NCBI GenBank assembly: GCA_035578905.1
Contig: JAQJVL010000620.1
Coordinates: 186,001-250,000, forward strand
Origin: Stictocephala bisonia
Taxonomy: Eukaryota > Arthropoda > Insecta > Hemiptera > Membracidae
Direction: 5' to 3'
DNA length: 64,000 nucleotides
Shown piece by piece: positions 25,140 to 36,777 of this stretch (position 1 is the stretch's first letter; each line of letters begins with the position of its first letter). Both the position numbers and the translations under genes were made by a program. The notes below the pieces were generated by a model, which had not been told where the DNA came from, searched no databases, and saw only the letters and a list, made by a program, of their open reading frames with translations.

Positions 25140-25481
25140 TTAAAGGAAGTTTACTGGACACCCTGAAGTGTGTTTGGGTGAATTCTCTATGAACCGTCTA
25201 TTCTCCAATCCATCACGGCCGCGGTCCCAACCCCTGACGGAAAATAAGGTTTCTACTGTATTTGACATTAAATGTTTTGATTGTTGTGTTTGATTAATAA
25301 AAGTATATTTTCAACGAGCCATAACTCAGTTGTTATTGAGTTTACAGTAACAATAAAAATAACCAATGTCTTCTTCTTTAAGAAGCTATATTTATGTTAA
25401 AATGTAAGGTTTTAATATAACTAGATAAATATTTATTTAAAAACTCTTAGGCGTAATTTTTTTTATTCACAATATATTCTA

Positions 25482-25690
25482 CCATTGATTTTACTATATA
25501 AAGAGATACTCCATCCATATGGGAGAGTTGTGGCGAGGCCCCAAAACTGTTTTGAGGCCCCACGCTGCGCTGCGCATAGCCCTATTCCCTCTCTCTCTCT
25601 CGCACGCTCTTCCGTCTCTGTCTCACTTCCCTCCTCTTAACCCACTCTCCCATTCTCCAGACAGCTGCCCCGCCCTCTCCTTCCTCAGGT
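25482..25690 (+). repeat. Dispersed repeat, copy 1
   Basis: CATTGATTTTACTATA and the following CCATCC, GGGAG and CCATTCTC segments match the reverse complement of 40160-40365. It is GC-richer than its surroundings and contains a CT-rich run. The open frame over it (25519-25866) has no recognisable domain. Confidence 0.5.
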
Positions 25691-26489
25691 CCCACACACA
25701 AACAACATCCTGCTTAGATAATTGTTTACTCCATATTGCCAACGTTTATCAGGGTTCTCTGTTTTTATATTTGCTTGCATCTCTTTCGAATAATAAAGAA
25801 TACCGTGTTGATACTATTACAGTAAAACTCAGTGTGACATTCATATTGAATAGAAAATATTTATAACTGAATAAATTAAAACACCATATTGATTTATATG
25901 ATTAACACACCGTGTATTTGTAAATAGACTCACTTGAATAGACCGCCAACTTATCGGCAATGCTGGAGATAATTACTGCTGATTTAAGTAAACATTTTCA
26001 TATTATTTAGCCCATCTGAAAAATCTTTATTTATTTATTGCATTTTAACCATCGATTAGGTGATTAAATCGACTGTTGTACTCAATCATTAGTTTTTTTC
26101 ATATTCGGTAATTGATTAAAAAATAAATTGTTTTCAAATCCAATTAATGACTCTCCTTTCAATTATGAAATTAATCTGCAAATATTCCAGGAATATATAA
26201 TATAGTGAAATATTAAAAAATGTGACATTATTTATTTCTTTGACAAAATAAATATTGAAATAGGCCTATGATATTCATATAGAATAATACTGGGAAATAT
26301 TATCGTGATAGAATATAACTAGACTACTGATTATTTAGATTCAATTTTCATTATTTTAATCAGGTTGTGAAATTATTGTAAATTTTGTTTATGTCCCCCT
26401 TTAAAAAATACCGTTTTATAACATTGATTTATAAATTAAAAGTCATTTTTTTAAATAAATTCCACAAATTTTAATTTTTATAAGAGCGA

Positions 26490-26851
26490 ATGTATGGCAG
26501 TTTTGAAAGATGAATGTATTTCCCAACCGTCTCTAAATTTTAGTAATATATTTTTATCTTTAATTAAAGAAGAAATATCATCGAAAATTGATGATTCTAA
26601 GCCATATTTTAATTCATAATAATTCTTACCAAACTTAGCCACTTAAATTTAATTTAACTAGTATTTAATGTTTTCCATGTGATTTTTTTTTGTTATTTTT
26701 ATTCACATATGTTTTCTGTATATAATGTATTACAACTGAAGATGCCTTAACTGGCGAAAGCGCTCTTATAAAAATTAAAATTTGTGGAATTTATTTAAAA
26801 AAATGACAAATTACAACCAAAGCAATTCCATCAAGCATATACAGCAGAAAA
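26490..26851 (+). repeat. Penelope terminal repeat, left copy
   Basis: Direct copy of 29177-29552. It starts inside the end of the coding region (ATGTATGGCAGTTTTGAAAG) and ends CATATACAGCAGAAAA. The copies differ by few substitutions and by poly(T) length (about 10 T here, 20 or more in the right copy). Confidence 0.92.
26728..26780 (+). ncRNA. Hammerhead ribozyme motif, left Penelope repeat
   Basis: CUGAAGA (26736-26742), GCC/GGC stem II with loop UUAACU and one bulged U, GAAA (26756-26759), self-complementary AGCGCU (26759-26764) as a minimal stem III, and C26765 as predicted cleavage base. The flanks UUACAA and UUAUAA can form stem I with one mismatch. This is the layout of the minimal type-I hammerheads known in Penelope-like elements, thought to act as dimers. 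Confidence 0.7.
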
Positions 26852-29306
26852 TGAACACCTCTTAGAAAAAAGCGAAACTGGACGACTATGTATTTTATAC
26901 AGAAAACTCAAAACTAAACAGAGGCTATGTACACAACATATTTGGTACAATAATCAATGCCGTAAGTTAAACATTTTTCCTAATTATATTCAGATCAAAA
27001 TTAATTCAAAATCTCGTTCATCAAATACTGCTCTCATTAAAGCTAAAAAAGTTTGGTTGACAGAAGAAATTAAAAATTGGCATCAACTTAGAGACAATGT
27101 TAGTAGATATCTCAAATGTATTCATGGATTACTTTCTAAAAGGTTACATTTTATTGAGTTTGATGTTTTTCAAAGTGAAACATTTGATATGGTTAATGAT
27201 ACCATACATAATGTATTTACTAAACAAGTATTAAAAATTCAGAGGCTTTGTACCATAAATAAGATATCATGCCCTTTTACTGAAACTAATTCATCATCCT
27301 CTGACACAAACCAATCAGAAACCAATCAATTTGTTGTAAATCTTTCTAAAAAAGATTTGACAGATTGTGAGTTGAACTTATTAAACAAAGGTCTTAACTT
27401 TTCTGTGTCAAATACGCACTTTTCAAATGTTGACATGGTTATGCCAATTGATTCAGCTGCTAATTTATTACCTCCTGAACACAAAGATTACTATCGTTCC
27501 TTGATCCGTAAAACATTGGAAAACTCAAAACAACCTAAAAATAACAACTCTTACAGAGCTGAAAGCTCTTAAATCATTAAAAACGGATGAGTCCATAGTT
27601 ATTGTTCCTGCTGATAAAGGAAAAGTTACTGTCATTTTAGAAAAAGAAGATTATGATAGTAAAATTAAAAAGCTCATTAATTGTGATGAATACATTTCAC
27701 TAAACAAAGATCCTACAGTTAAAATTGAAAAAAGACATAAAACATGTACTTAAAAATTACGAAAATGAAATTGGTAAACCTCTTGTTCTTAAGTTAAGTC
27801 CGCAACATTCAAAACCACCTCATTTTTATGGACTACCAAAACTTCATAAGGACCTAATTCCCTTAAGGCCAATAGTTAGTTCCATAGATTCTCCATCGTA
27901 CAAGTTGTCTAAATATTTGTTACCAATCATAAATCCGTTGTTTGGACAAGCTCAATCTTACATTAAAAACTCTGAGGATTTTATTACCAAAATCAAAGAA
28001 GTTACTGTTACATCCAGTGACATTATGGTTAGTTATGACGTCAATAGTCTATTTACAAATGTACCTGTCCCTGAAGCATTAAATTTGATTAAAACACTCC
28101 TAAAAAATGACAATAGTCTTAAAACAAGAACAAACCTCTCTGTCGATTGCATAATGGAACTACTCACTGTATGTGTTAACCATAATTATTTTCAAATAGA
28201 AACAAAATTTTACAATCAAGTTTCAGGTCTACCTATGGGTGGTGTACTCAGTCCTATAATTAGTAATATTTTTATGGATCATTTTGAAAACATTGTTTTT
28301 GAAGATTGGAAAAATAATAATGGAAAAATATTAAACCCAAAATTTGGTTGAGGTATATTGATGATATCTTTTGTGTTTGGGAAGAAAAATTGAAAATACA
28401 GAATGAATTTTTAACGTATATAAATAAAATAAGACCGACAGTAAAATTCACTATTGAAAATGAAGTTAATGGAGAAATTCCTTTTCTGGACGTTTTAATT
28501 ACTAAGACAAATGATAACAAAATTAAGACTTCTCTTTTTCACAAAAAAACTTTCAGTGGGCAGTATCTAAATTATAATTCAAACCATCCTCAACATGTTA
28601 AAATTGGTCTTGTACAAAGTTTATTTAAAAGGATTGATACATTAGTCACAGATAAGAAAGACAAAATACTTGAAGAAAAAGATACTACAGATCTGTTGAT
28701 TAAAAATGATTATCCTAGAGGAATTATTGAAAAAGCAAAAAGAAAAAACAAAAGCTTTATTACAAATAAAAATTATGAACAACAGACACCTCTAACAACA
28801 GTTACGATTCCATATGTCAAAGGAATATCTGAAAAAATTCGTAAAGTTAATTCAAAATGTAACATCAGAACTGTATTTAATTCGTCCAACAATCTAAGAA
28901 GCCATTTAACTAAATTAAAACCAAAAAATAAACAACAAGAAACAAAGAATGTAATATATAAAATTGATTGTGATTGCAATAAAACTATATAGGTCAAACT
29001 TCAAGACCAATTTCAAAAAGAATAAATGAGCACATTTACAATTATAAAAAAGAAAATACAGAAAAATCAAAATTAGTTGAACATGCTATTAATGAAAAAC
29101 ATGATATCAATTTTAATTCTACAAGTGTAATTCTAAAAGAACCTTTATGGACCAAGAGAAACCAAATTGAAAGTGCATGTATGGCAGTTTTGAAAGATGA
29201 ATGTATTTCCCAACCGTCTCTAAATTTTAGTAATATATTTTTACCTTTAATTAAAGAAGAAATATCATCGAAAATTGAAAATTCTAAGCCATATTTTAAT
29301 TCATAA
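26840..29306 (+). pseudogene. Penelope reverse transcriptase with GIY-YIG endonuclease, frameshifted
   Basis: In order across four frame changes: an N-terminal region with HLLEKSETGRLCILYRKLKT; VIVPADKGKVTVIL; RT motifs with PHFYGLPKLHKD, PLRPIVSSIDSPSYKLSKYL, SYDVNSLFTNVPV (first catalytic Asp), SGLPMGGVLSPIISNIFMDH and RYIDDIFCVWE (the catalytic YIDD box, 28351-28383); then NGEIPFLDVLITK; and a C-terminal GIY-YIG nuclease with VIYKIDCDCN and YIGQTSRPISKRINEH. Frame changes lie near 27560, 27730, 28350 and 28985, most in A-rich runs. The protein ends at 29303. Encoded roles are target nicking and target-primed reverse transcription. It is not functional as read. Confidence 0.92.
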
Positions 29307-29552
29307 TAATTCTTACCAAACTTAGCCACTTAAATTTAATTTAACTAGTATTTAATGTTTTACATGTGATTTTTTTTTTTTTTTTTTTTTGTTATTTTTA
29401 TTCACATATGTTTTCTGTATATAATGTATTACAACTGAAGATGCCTTAACCGGTGAAAGCGCTCTTATAAAAATTAAAATTTGTGGAATTTATTTAAAAA
29501 AATGACTTAATTTACAACCAAAGCAATTCCATCAAGCATATACAGCAGAAAA
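29177..29552 (+). repeat. Penelope terminal repeat, right copy
   Basis: Direct copy of 26490-26851, including the last part of the reading frame, a 20+ T run at about 29371 and a second hammerhead motif. Confidence 0.92.
29427..29480 (+). ncRNA. Hammerhead ribozyme motif, right Penelope repeat
   Basis: CUGAAGA (29435-29441), stem II GCC/GGU (one G-U pair), GAAA (29455-29458), AGCGCU (29458-29463) and C29464 as predicted cleavage base. It differs from the left copy only in the stem II region. Confidence 0.68.
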
Positions 29553-30279
29553 CATTGATTTAATCAGACCATTGTAAAAAGTATGTCTAAGGTGAATATA
29601 ATTAAAATTAACACATCTGTTTTTCATACTATTATTTTACTAGATGTGAAAGTATGGATAAACTGCAATTTATTTATATTTTCAATTTCTCTGGAAAAGA
29701 CACTCTGGAATTACACTGGTAACACTTCACAAGTAGCGTGACCAGCAATAACATAAGAAATAACTAATTTTAAGTAACCACAGTCTAAATAATAACAAAA
29801 TTAACTATAGCTGCACTCTGTGGCGTTTTTAATTGTAACAATTCGAATATGACTTATTTACACAACTGAGAATGAACAGAACAAACAATGCCAAGAACTA
29901 ACAAAACTATATAAACAAATAACTATTACAAATAAACAATAATATAGTTAAAAAATAATATGTAAATTTGGGTTTTGCGCATATTTTGAACTGTAATAGT
30001 ATGGTTTCAAATTGAAACAAATATATATATATATCGTATTAATGATAAGCATACACTTTCAAATGAGATAAATTAATCCTAAGTAGAAGAACAGAGACCT
30101 TTTTTTAATAACCAAACACTTAAACTCTAGAACTGTGGACCGTGGGGAGTAATATAGGCTATACATGTTTAAAAATTATTGTAATTTAATAGTAACAGAA
30201 TATAAGCAGATATGTGCTTATTTTGTAGTATAAGTTTGGTGCTATTCGGAATCAGAACAGTGAAAATTCAAGTTATTTT

Positions 30280-31070
30280 TGGCGGATATATTGCGTGATA
30301 TTTACGGAAATATTTCTATAGCACAGCTTGAGGTCTAAGTTGCATTTTTGAGCGGCCAAGACTGGACAGACTACCTTAGATCGGTATTGCGCGCAACTCG
30401 AGTACTGGTTTGGGGCATTCTTGGGACATCGCAATTAACGCAGGTAGGATTGCGTGCAACTCGTTAACGGCCAGAGAGTGTAAAAGGTCCACCAAATTGA
30501 CGAATAAATTAATTAAATTAAATAAATGATAAATTATTTTACTAAAGAAATAATACATTTAATTAAAACAATGACCGAACTTTCAGATAATATTCGGAAA
30601 TCGTTGTAAGTAAATAACCAGCCAGCTAGGGAAGTGAGTAGAGATATTTATTCTAGGGCAGTCTTCTGAGAATTCAGTGAACAACATTCCTTCTCATTAT
30701 TATCAACACAGACATGGGCTGGCTTGTTCCAGGAAAATCTCGCAGAAAACATGTGCCGTCGCATCGTTGGACGAGTCTACATGGCAACCCAAAGGGGAGT
30801 CACTATGACAAAGCAGAGGTCGAGTCCGGAAGACGTTTCTAGTTTAAAACGACAGCCGGTGGGAGCAGCACTTGCTGGGGTCAGGACCGCGTGGCATAAG
30901 CGGAAACGGAGTCTCTGACCCAATACGATTAGTTTTAACGGAAAACAACGTAGGAGGGGGAACTGACGCCAGTGTTCGAATCACTCAAGCCACTCTCTAG
31001 GATGCGCGATTAGAAGAACGACGTATTTGAACTGCCTGTGTGCAGGAGTGAATTATTATTGTTAAGACAT
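30280..31070. other. GC-richer block of unknown nature
   Basis: The block is distinctly less AT-rich than its surroundings. ATTGCGCGCAACTCG and ATTGCGTGCAACTCG are repeated directly at about 30387 and 30449. The two 60-64-codon open frames in it have no recognisable domain. It may be the remains of a transposon; I cannot name it. Confidence 0.35.
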
Positions 31071-32439
31071 GTAGTTTTTTTTTTTTTTTTTTATTTTTAA
31101 AGTTTTAGACAAAACAAAGTAAAAGTGTCCATTTTGAATAATATTAAATAGTTTGTGATTCATATTTAATATAAACGTTGTTAATATGCACTAAAAAAAT
31201 CGGTATGGTCAAAAGGACCACGTGGGTTTTCATCAAGACCAAGAAAGGACAATCAGATAAGTCTTAGCTATAAAATAATTTAATCATATTGAAATCTGTA
31301 AAACCATAATTAAATTCATTTTAGTGTATTGAAATTATAAAAATAAAATAAAGTAAAGTAAAAGATGATGTTAATAAAATAGCTTTTTAAAACAAGTTTC
31401 AATTTATTGTAATTTTACAGCCTCACCAATTTACCCACATAAACGACCCTGAGATAAAAAAAAGAAAAAATAAATAATTTTAATTTTGCATAAATTATTT
31501 TATCAAATTATTAAGAAATTTAACTTAAAGTAACATAGCAAAGACAGGGTGGCCAGCTATCGGGAAAACCGGGAATACCGGGAATTATGCGTGAATTACG
31601 ACTACCGGGAAAAAAAGCGTGAATTATACATGAATTTTGAAGTTTACCGGGAATTTTTACGAAAATCGTTTGTTTGTGAAAAACTATTACCAATCGTATC
31701 ATTTCTATTTAAAATAGTTAGTCATGTCTAACTAAATCGGCATGTTTCCATAAACGCAGGTTATTTAGGCACTTTTGAAAGTAGCCAAAATTAGAAAGTT
31801 GGGCGGACGTACCGTCGTTATGACAACAAGCGATTATAGGACAATAGACTGAAGACGGATGGGCGGACGGACTCTGACCTTGGCATTCTCGAAATTCTCG
31901 TATTGACCGTCGTCCTGTGACCCAAAGTTGTTCACATCAAATACTGTGCAGTCATTTGGAACTTCTCCATCCTGCGACTACGGCGTTCATATTAGTCATC
32001 TTAGGCGACCATATTCTGTTATTTTGCGTGGGCGTGATTATTCTTCATTTTTAATATAAGTTCGGTAAATCAAAACTAAGGCATTTTTTATTACTGTTTC
32101 AAATACCGTATTCGTAAGCGTTGATTATGTCGAAGTGTGTTCGTAGATTTGGCGAACTGTGATGAAGAAATAGAATCATCAATTACATGTCTGCTTTCAC
32201 AAAACAGGTAAGTTGCTACTGACAAGATTGTTTACCTTTTACTATAATTATTGTTATTATTATATACTAATAAAAATAATATGTTAGTTACTAAATCAAT
32301 ATAATTGTTAAATATAAAACTTCAATAATGAATTTGACTTTGATAACCTGAAATTAAATTTTCTGAACATAACTAAATTCAAAATTTTTGCTTGAAATGG
32401 GGTCAAGAATTGGCTATTTTGATGTGTTTTTTTGCTCTG

Positions 32440-33600
32440 AAGACGAATTTTAAAACTATATCGTCTATTACGATTATTTCTTGAGGTATAACGGAAGAAC
32501 TACTTTCGCGGCGAATCGCGAAAAGCGGCAATTACGCAATCATTATTTGCAACAACTATTCATCACAAAAACCGAATTCCCTTATATTCTCCCTGGAGTG
32601 ACGGCCTAAGAGGCCAAACACCCAAATTTAACGCAAATTACGAATTTTTGTTGAGTAAATGGACAATTGGGATAAGTTAGGTTATGTTTGGTTACGTCAG
32701 TAATAAGTGAGTTTGATTACATCCGCGGAAAACTCGTTTTCACCGAAAAATCTAAAAATTAGTTTTTTATCTGATAGTGAAAAAAAAAAAACAACTTTTT
32801 AAAATCTTTTTTCATTTTTATTTTTTTATGTTGAACTCAAATATATAAATGGTTTTATGTTCAGCGGCCTGCCGATCTTCACTCCGGCGGGAATATAGGT
32901 GAATTCGGTTTTCGTGATTAATAGTTTTTGTATATAATGATCGCGTATAATAGCCGCTAATCGCGATTCGCCGCAATTGTGGTTTTTCCTTTATATCTCG
33001 AGAAATAGTTGTAATAGACCAAAATAGTTTTCAAATTTGCATTTAGCGCAAAAAACACATCAAAATAAAAAAAATGATTAAAATGCCAATATAGTTTAAA
33101 TAACGGAAATATGACAAAAATACTAAAAGTTGTGACATTGGGTTTTTAAGAATTTTTCGTAAAATACGTTTTTTCAGCGGAATAAAAAGCATATCTCATG
33201 ACAATACAGCCAATTCTCTTTTTCGACTACTTTTTTTTTATTTTTTGTGTTTTTTATGCTGAACACATATATAACTGGTTTTATAGTAAAATTATTTTTC
33301 AGCTCTAAAAATGCTTTTTTTATTGACATGACCAAACATAACCTAACTTATCCTAATTGTCTATTTTTTTCAACAATAATTAGTAATTTGTGTTAAATTA
33401 GAGTTTTTGGCCTCCGTGACGTCCTACGTCATCGGAATATATGTGATAAAGATTTTGTGATTAATAGCTGTTGTTTAAAATGATCGCGTAATGGCCGATA
33501 ATCGCAGTGAAAGTAGTTTTTCCATTATGTCTCAAGAAATAATTGTAATAGACCAAAATAGTTTTCAAATTTGTATTCAGCGCTAAAAAATTATTAAATA
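32440..33600. repeat. Three related segments, one inverted, inside the hAT element
   Basis: Segments 32866-33050 and 33408-33590 are direct relatives (both contain AATAGACCAAAATAGTTTTC), and 32445-32600 is a relative in reverse orientation. Each includes a TCTCAAGAAATA-like and a GATCGCGTAAT-like block. They lie in the presumed intron of the transposase gene. They may be a separate fold-back transposon; its limits are not clear. Confidence 0.6.
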
Positions 33601-34084
33601 ACAATTTAAATTAAAGAAAATATGACAGAAATACTAAAAATTATTACATTGGTTTTTCGAATTTTATGGTAAAATACATGATTCCGCAGAATAAAAAGCA
33701 TATCTTATGAAAATACAGCTAATTCTATACCCGTTTTAAATAAAATTTTCCAATTTTGTTTGGTTACAAGAAACTGTATAAATAATTTAACTGCAAAACT
33801 AATTGTTTATTTGTGTTCAATATTAAAAAAAAAAAAAACACATGAAATGAAAAAAGAAATCATTGGTCAAAAAAGTTGGTTTTTTACATTTAGATAAAAA
33901 ACAAGTTTTCCGCAGATGAAATAAACCTCCTCAAGAATTATAAACTCATTTCACCGTTTTTTCAATAAGAAATCATATTCTCATAGGTGACAAGAAAATG
34001 CATAATTACCATATTTTTACGGCATTCCATGGTAGTGGCATTTTTAATTTAGTTTTTACATCCAGTTATGGACAACAATCTAAA

Positions 34085-34170
34085 CCCAACATGCTTCATC
34101 TATTTGGACCTCCTAGGATTTGAAACCAAGACCCCCTGCACGGAAGTCACAAGTGCTAGCTACTAGTTTG
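34085..34170 (-). repeat. tRNA-like SINE fragment
   Basis: Read on the minus strand it contains AGTAGCTAGCACTTGTGACT, then CAGGGGGTC and GGTTTCAAATCC, the last close to a pol III B box (GGTTCGAATCC). This resembles a degraded tRNA-derived SINE head rather than a functional tRNA: the acceptor stem does not pair by eye. Confidence 0.4.
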
Positions 34171-34430
34171 GGAAGATGCTTCATACATTCAAATAGCAAA
34201 CTAGAAATTACCAATCTTCCTTTTTATAATTTTATTAGTTTTTTTAATTTACGTCAAAATTTTAGGTTTATAGTTTTATTTATTTTTTACTAGAAAAAAC
34301 ATTGTTACATAAAAGAGTCAGTCTTGTTCTAGCTAAATATGCAGTTTCTGTATATTTTCCAGTAAATAATTTTGTTTGATGTTGTATTATTTTGTTTTTG
34401 TTTATTTTCAGGTTTATACATTACAAGCAA

Positions 34431-36721
34431 TATGCCCAAGACATACTCTCATGGGAAAACGAGCTTCAGAGAGGACTGGTTGTCTGACCCAGAATTGAAG
34501 CATTGGCTACTGAAAGCTCCCAACGATATCCATGCAGCAAGATGTCGCTATTGCCCTGCTGCAGTGATATCCCTTTCATCAATGGGTCGACAGGCACTGA
34601 CAAGTCACATGAAGGGGAAGAAGCATATCAATGCCTCAAAAATGAAGAATTCTCTTCCAATCGGCACTTATTTTAAAGAAGAGGATTCAGGTGTTAAACA
34701 AAACCAACAAGTTGTAGACCAGTCATTCAATCCGCCTTCTCATCATGCAGACGTAAGACCATCTACCTCATCAGGTGAGTTATCTTCATCAAGTATTCAG
34801 CCATTGGGAATGCATGGCATAAAACAGTATCTTCTAAGTGAAAGTATAACTAAAGCTGAAATTATTTGGTGCGTTCAGTCAGTAATGTCACACACATCAT
34901 TTAGAAGTGCTGCTTTAGGCATAGAAGCCATGAAAATGATGTTTCCAGATAGTCAGATTGCAGAAAAAATAGAAATTCACAGAACTAAATTATCTTACAT
35001 TATCAATTTTGGTTTGGCACCTTACTTCAATAATGAGTTAATTAAAGAAGTGGAAAAATGCCCTTGTTTTGTCATTTCATTTGACGAATCGCTAAACAAA
35101 ATATCAATAAAACAGCAAATGGACATAGTTGTTAGGTTTTGGGATAGTTGTAAAAATGAGGTGGTAACCAGGTATCTAACTTCCCAATTTTTACACTCTG
35201 CGTCAGCTGTTGAACTCCAAGGAGCCCTAATGTCTGCCTTGAAACCTTTTCAACTTCAGAACTTACTCCAAGTTTCAATGGATGGGCCTAATGTAAACAT
35301 AAAATTACTAAAAGACTTAAAGGTTTACTTAGGCGAACAAATTACTGACAGGACATTGATTGATTTTGGAACTTGTAGCCTTCACACAGTTCATAATGCT
35401 TTTAAAGTAGCTATGTTAGCTACTAAATGGGACTTGGTTAAATTTTTGAGAGCTCTTTATAATTATTTTAAAGAGTCTCCAGCCCGGCGAGGTGAGTACA
35501 TTAGAAATACAAAATCAAGTCTTTTTCCAAAGAAGTTTTGTGCTGTTAGATGGCTTGACAATTCTGAGGTGGCACAAACAGCAATTGACATCATCCCTAA
35601 TATTAAAAAGTACATCTCGGCTATTTCAGAAAGCAAAGGAAGGAACTCACTAAAAACCTCTGCTAGTTATACTACAATAGTTGACAGTTTGAAAGATCCA
35701 CTACTATCTTCCAAACTTGCATTTTTCAAAACTCTGAGTGCTGACACTGAACCTTTCTTAAAAACGTTTCAAACTAACTGGCCTTTTGTACCGTTTCTGT
35801 ATAGTGCACTATCAGATATGACAAAAGATGTCCAAAAGAGATTTGTCAAACCAGAGAAAGTCCGAGTTGGTGTTGACTTAGACGATGAAGAAAACCTACT
35901 ATCATTCAAACATGTGGATTTGGGTTTTCTAACTCGAGCAGAAATAGCTAAGTCTGTTGTCAAAGATGTTGACATAGCTCTTTTGCGCAGACAAGCAAAG
36001 GCTGGCATGAAAGCTTTTGTAAAGAAAATTGAAGAGCGCTCCCCCCCTAAAATTTTCTATAACAAAACATTTGACTAGTGTGGATCCAAAAGTAGCTTGT
36101 ACACCTGAAGGAGAATCCTTGTTTAATAATCTTGTAGAGGATTTTGTCTCCAAAAGCTGGATCAGTGGAACAAAAGCAGATGTTGTTTCACGTGAATATT
36201 CAAAAATCACCAAAGAAGAAGATTTTGTAAAAGCATCTGCTTCATTCAAGAACTGTAAAGAAAGACTTGACAATTTCTGGATGGTAGTTATCGGAGATAA
36301 TGAAAAATTCAATAATTTAAAAGACTTTTTAAAAATAGTATTGACACTATCTCATGGAAATGCTCAAGTGGAGAGGGGATTCTCCATTAACAAAGAATGT
36401 TTAGTGGACAATTTAAAGGAAAAATCTCTCATAGGACTACGAACGGTCTATGATGCTGTCATAGCTGACGGAGGTTTGAAAGAGCTAACTGTAACAAAAT
36501 CCATGATTAATTCAGTAAGAAATTCATATGCCAAGTACAAGGAAGCTCTTCAGGCAGCTAGGGAGCAAAGTGACAGTAGGAATCAAAAAGAAGATGTTAA
36601 AAAACGGAAGTTAAAGGAGCTGGATGAGCTGAAATCCAAGAAAGCAAGATTGATGGACGAAGCTCTTAAAGAAGGCCAAGCATTGGATGCTAAAATAAAA
36701 GAACTTAGTAAACAGCTGTAA
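34431..36721 (+). pseudogene. hAT transposase, open but for one frame break
   Basis: ATG at 34431 follows the acceptor TTATTTTCAG at 34410; the joined frame is about 760 residues. Near the N-terminus is a BED-like zinc finger, CRYC...HMKGKKH (residues about 39-65). The catalytic core shows ISFDESLN (first Asp), VSMDGPNVN (second Asp), CSLHTVHNAFK and the RW motif in CAVRWLDNSEV; the C-terminal hAT dimerisation region has LSHGNAQVERGFSINKECL with the third acidic residue. The tail is a charged coiled coil rich in Lys and Glu. One frame change occurs at the run of seven C at about 36040-36046, splitting the frame into 34431-36078 and 36029-36721. Everything else is intact, so the copy is young, or the break could be a sequencing error in the homopolymer. 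Confidence 0.88.
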
Positions 36722-36777
36722 AAATTTGTAAATAGTACCATAGTGCAGTTTATTTTCATTGATGTTTGTCAAATTTT

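Larger units (their letters stand above)
21034..25165. mobile_element. hAT-like element, itself split by two insertions
   Basis: The left end CAGGGTGTCCAGCAACAG pairs with the right end TTTACTGGACACCCTG; AAGTGT is repeated directly outside both ends (21028-21033 and 25166-25171). The left subterminal region repeats GGAAAAGTCAGGGAAT-type motifs, and the right part resumes with CAGGGAAAAGTCAGGG at about 24095-24110. Its interior carries the Tigger element at 21557-23859 and the TTAA MITE at 24126-25139. No transposase of its own is visible. Confidence 0.7.
20293..25258. mobile_element. Tigger-like MITE split by nested insertions
   Basis: The left end is TA + CAGTGAAAACCCTATTGTCC (from 20293); the right end, reverse-complemented, is CAGTAGAAACCTTATTTTCC; TA duplications are at 20291-20292 and 25259-25260. 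Its own sequence is 20293-21033 plus 25166-25258, about 0.8 kb. The rest is a hAT-like element with further insertions. The short open frame at 20571-20753 has no recognisable domain. Confidence 0.72.
26432..29551 (+). mobile_element. Penelope-like element with inverted 5' tail and 11-bp target duplication
   Basis: The direct repeat ACATTGATTTA (26421-26431 and 29552-29562) flanks the element. It begins with a short inverted copy (26432-26487) of the segment just downstream of the hammerhead, then a terminal repeat (26490-26851), a reverse transcriptase/GIY-YIG open frame and a second direct terminal repeat (from 29177). The terminal repeats overlap the end of the coding region. This is the classical partial-LTR plus inverted-tail structure of endonuclease-containing Penelope-like elements. 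Confidence 0.92.

Noticed and set aside
34085..34170. Functional tRNA gene
   Set aside because: The B-box-like motif is present but the acceptor and anticodon stems do not pair by eye; better explained as a SINE fragment.
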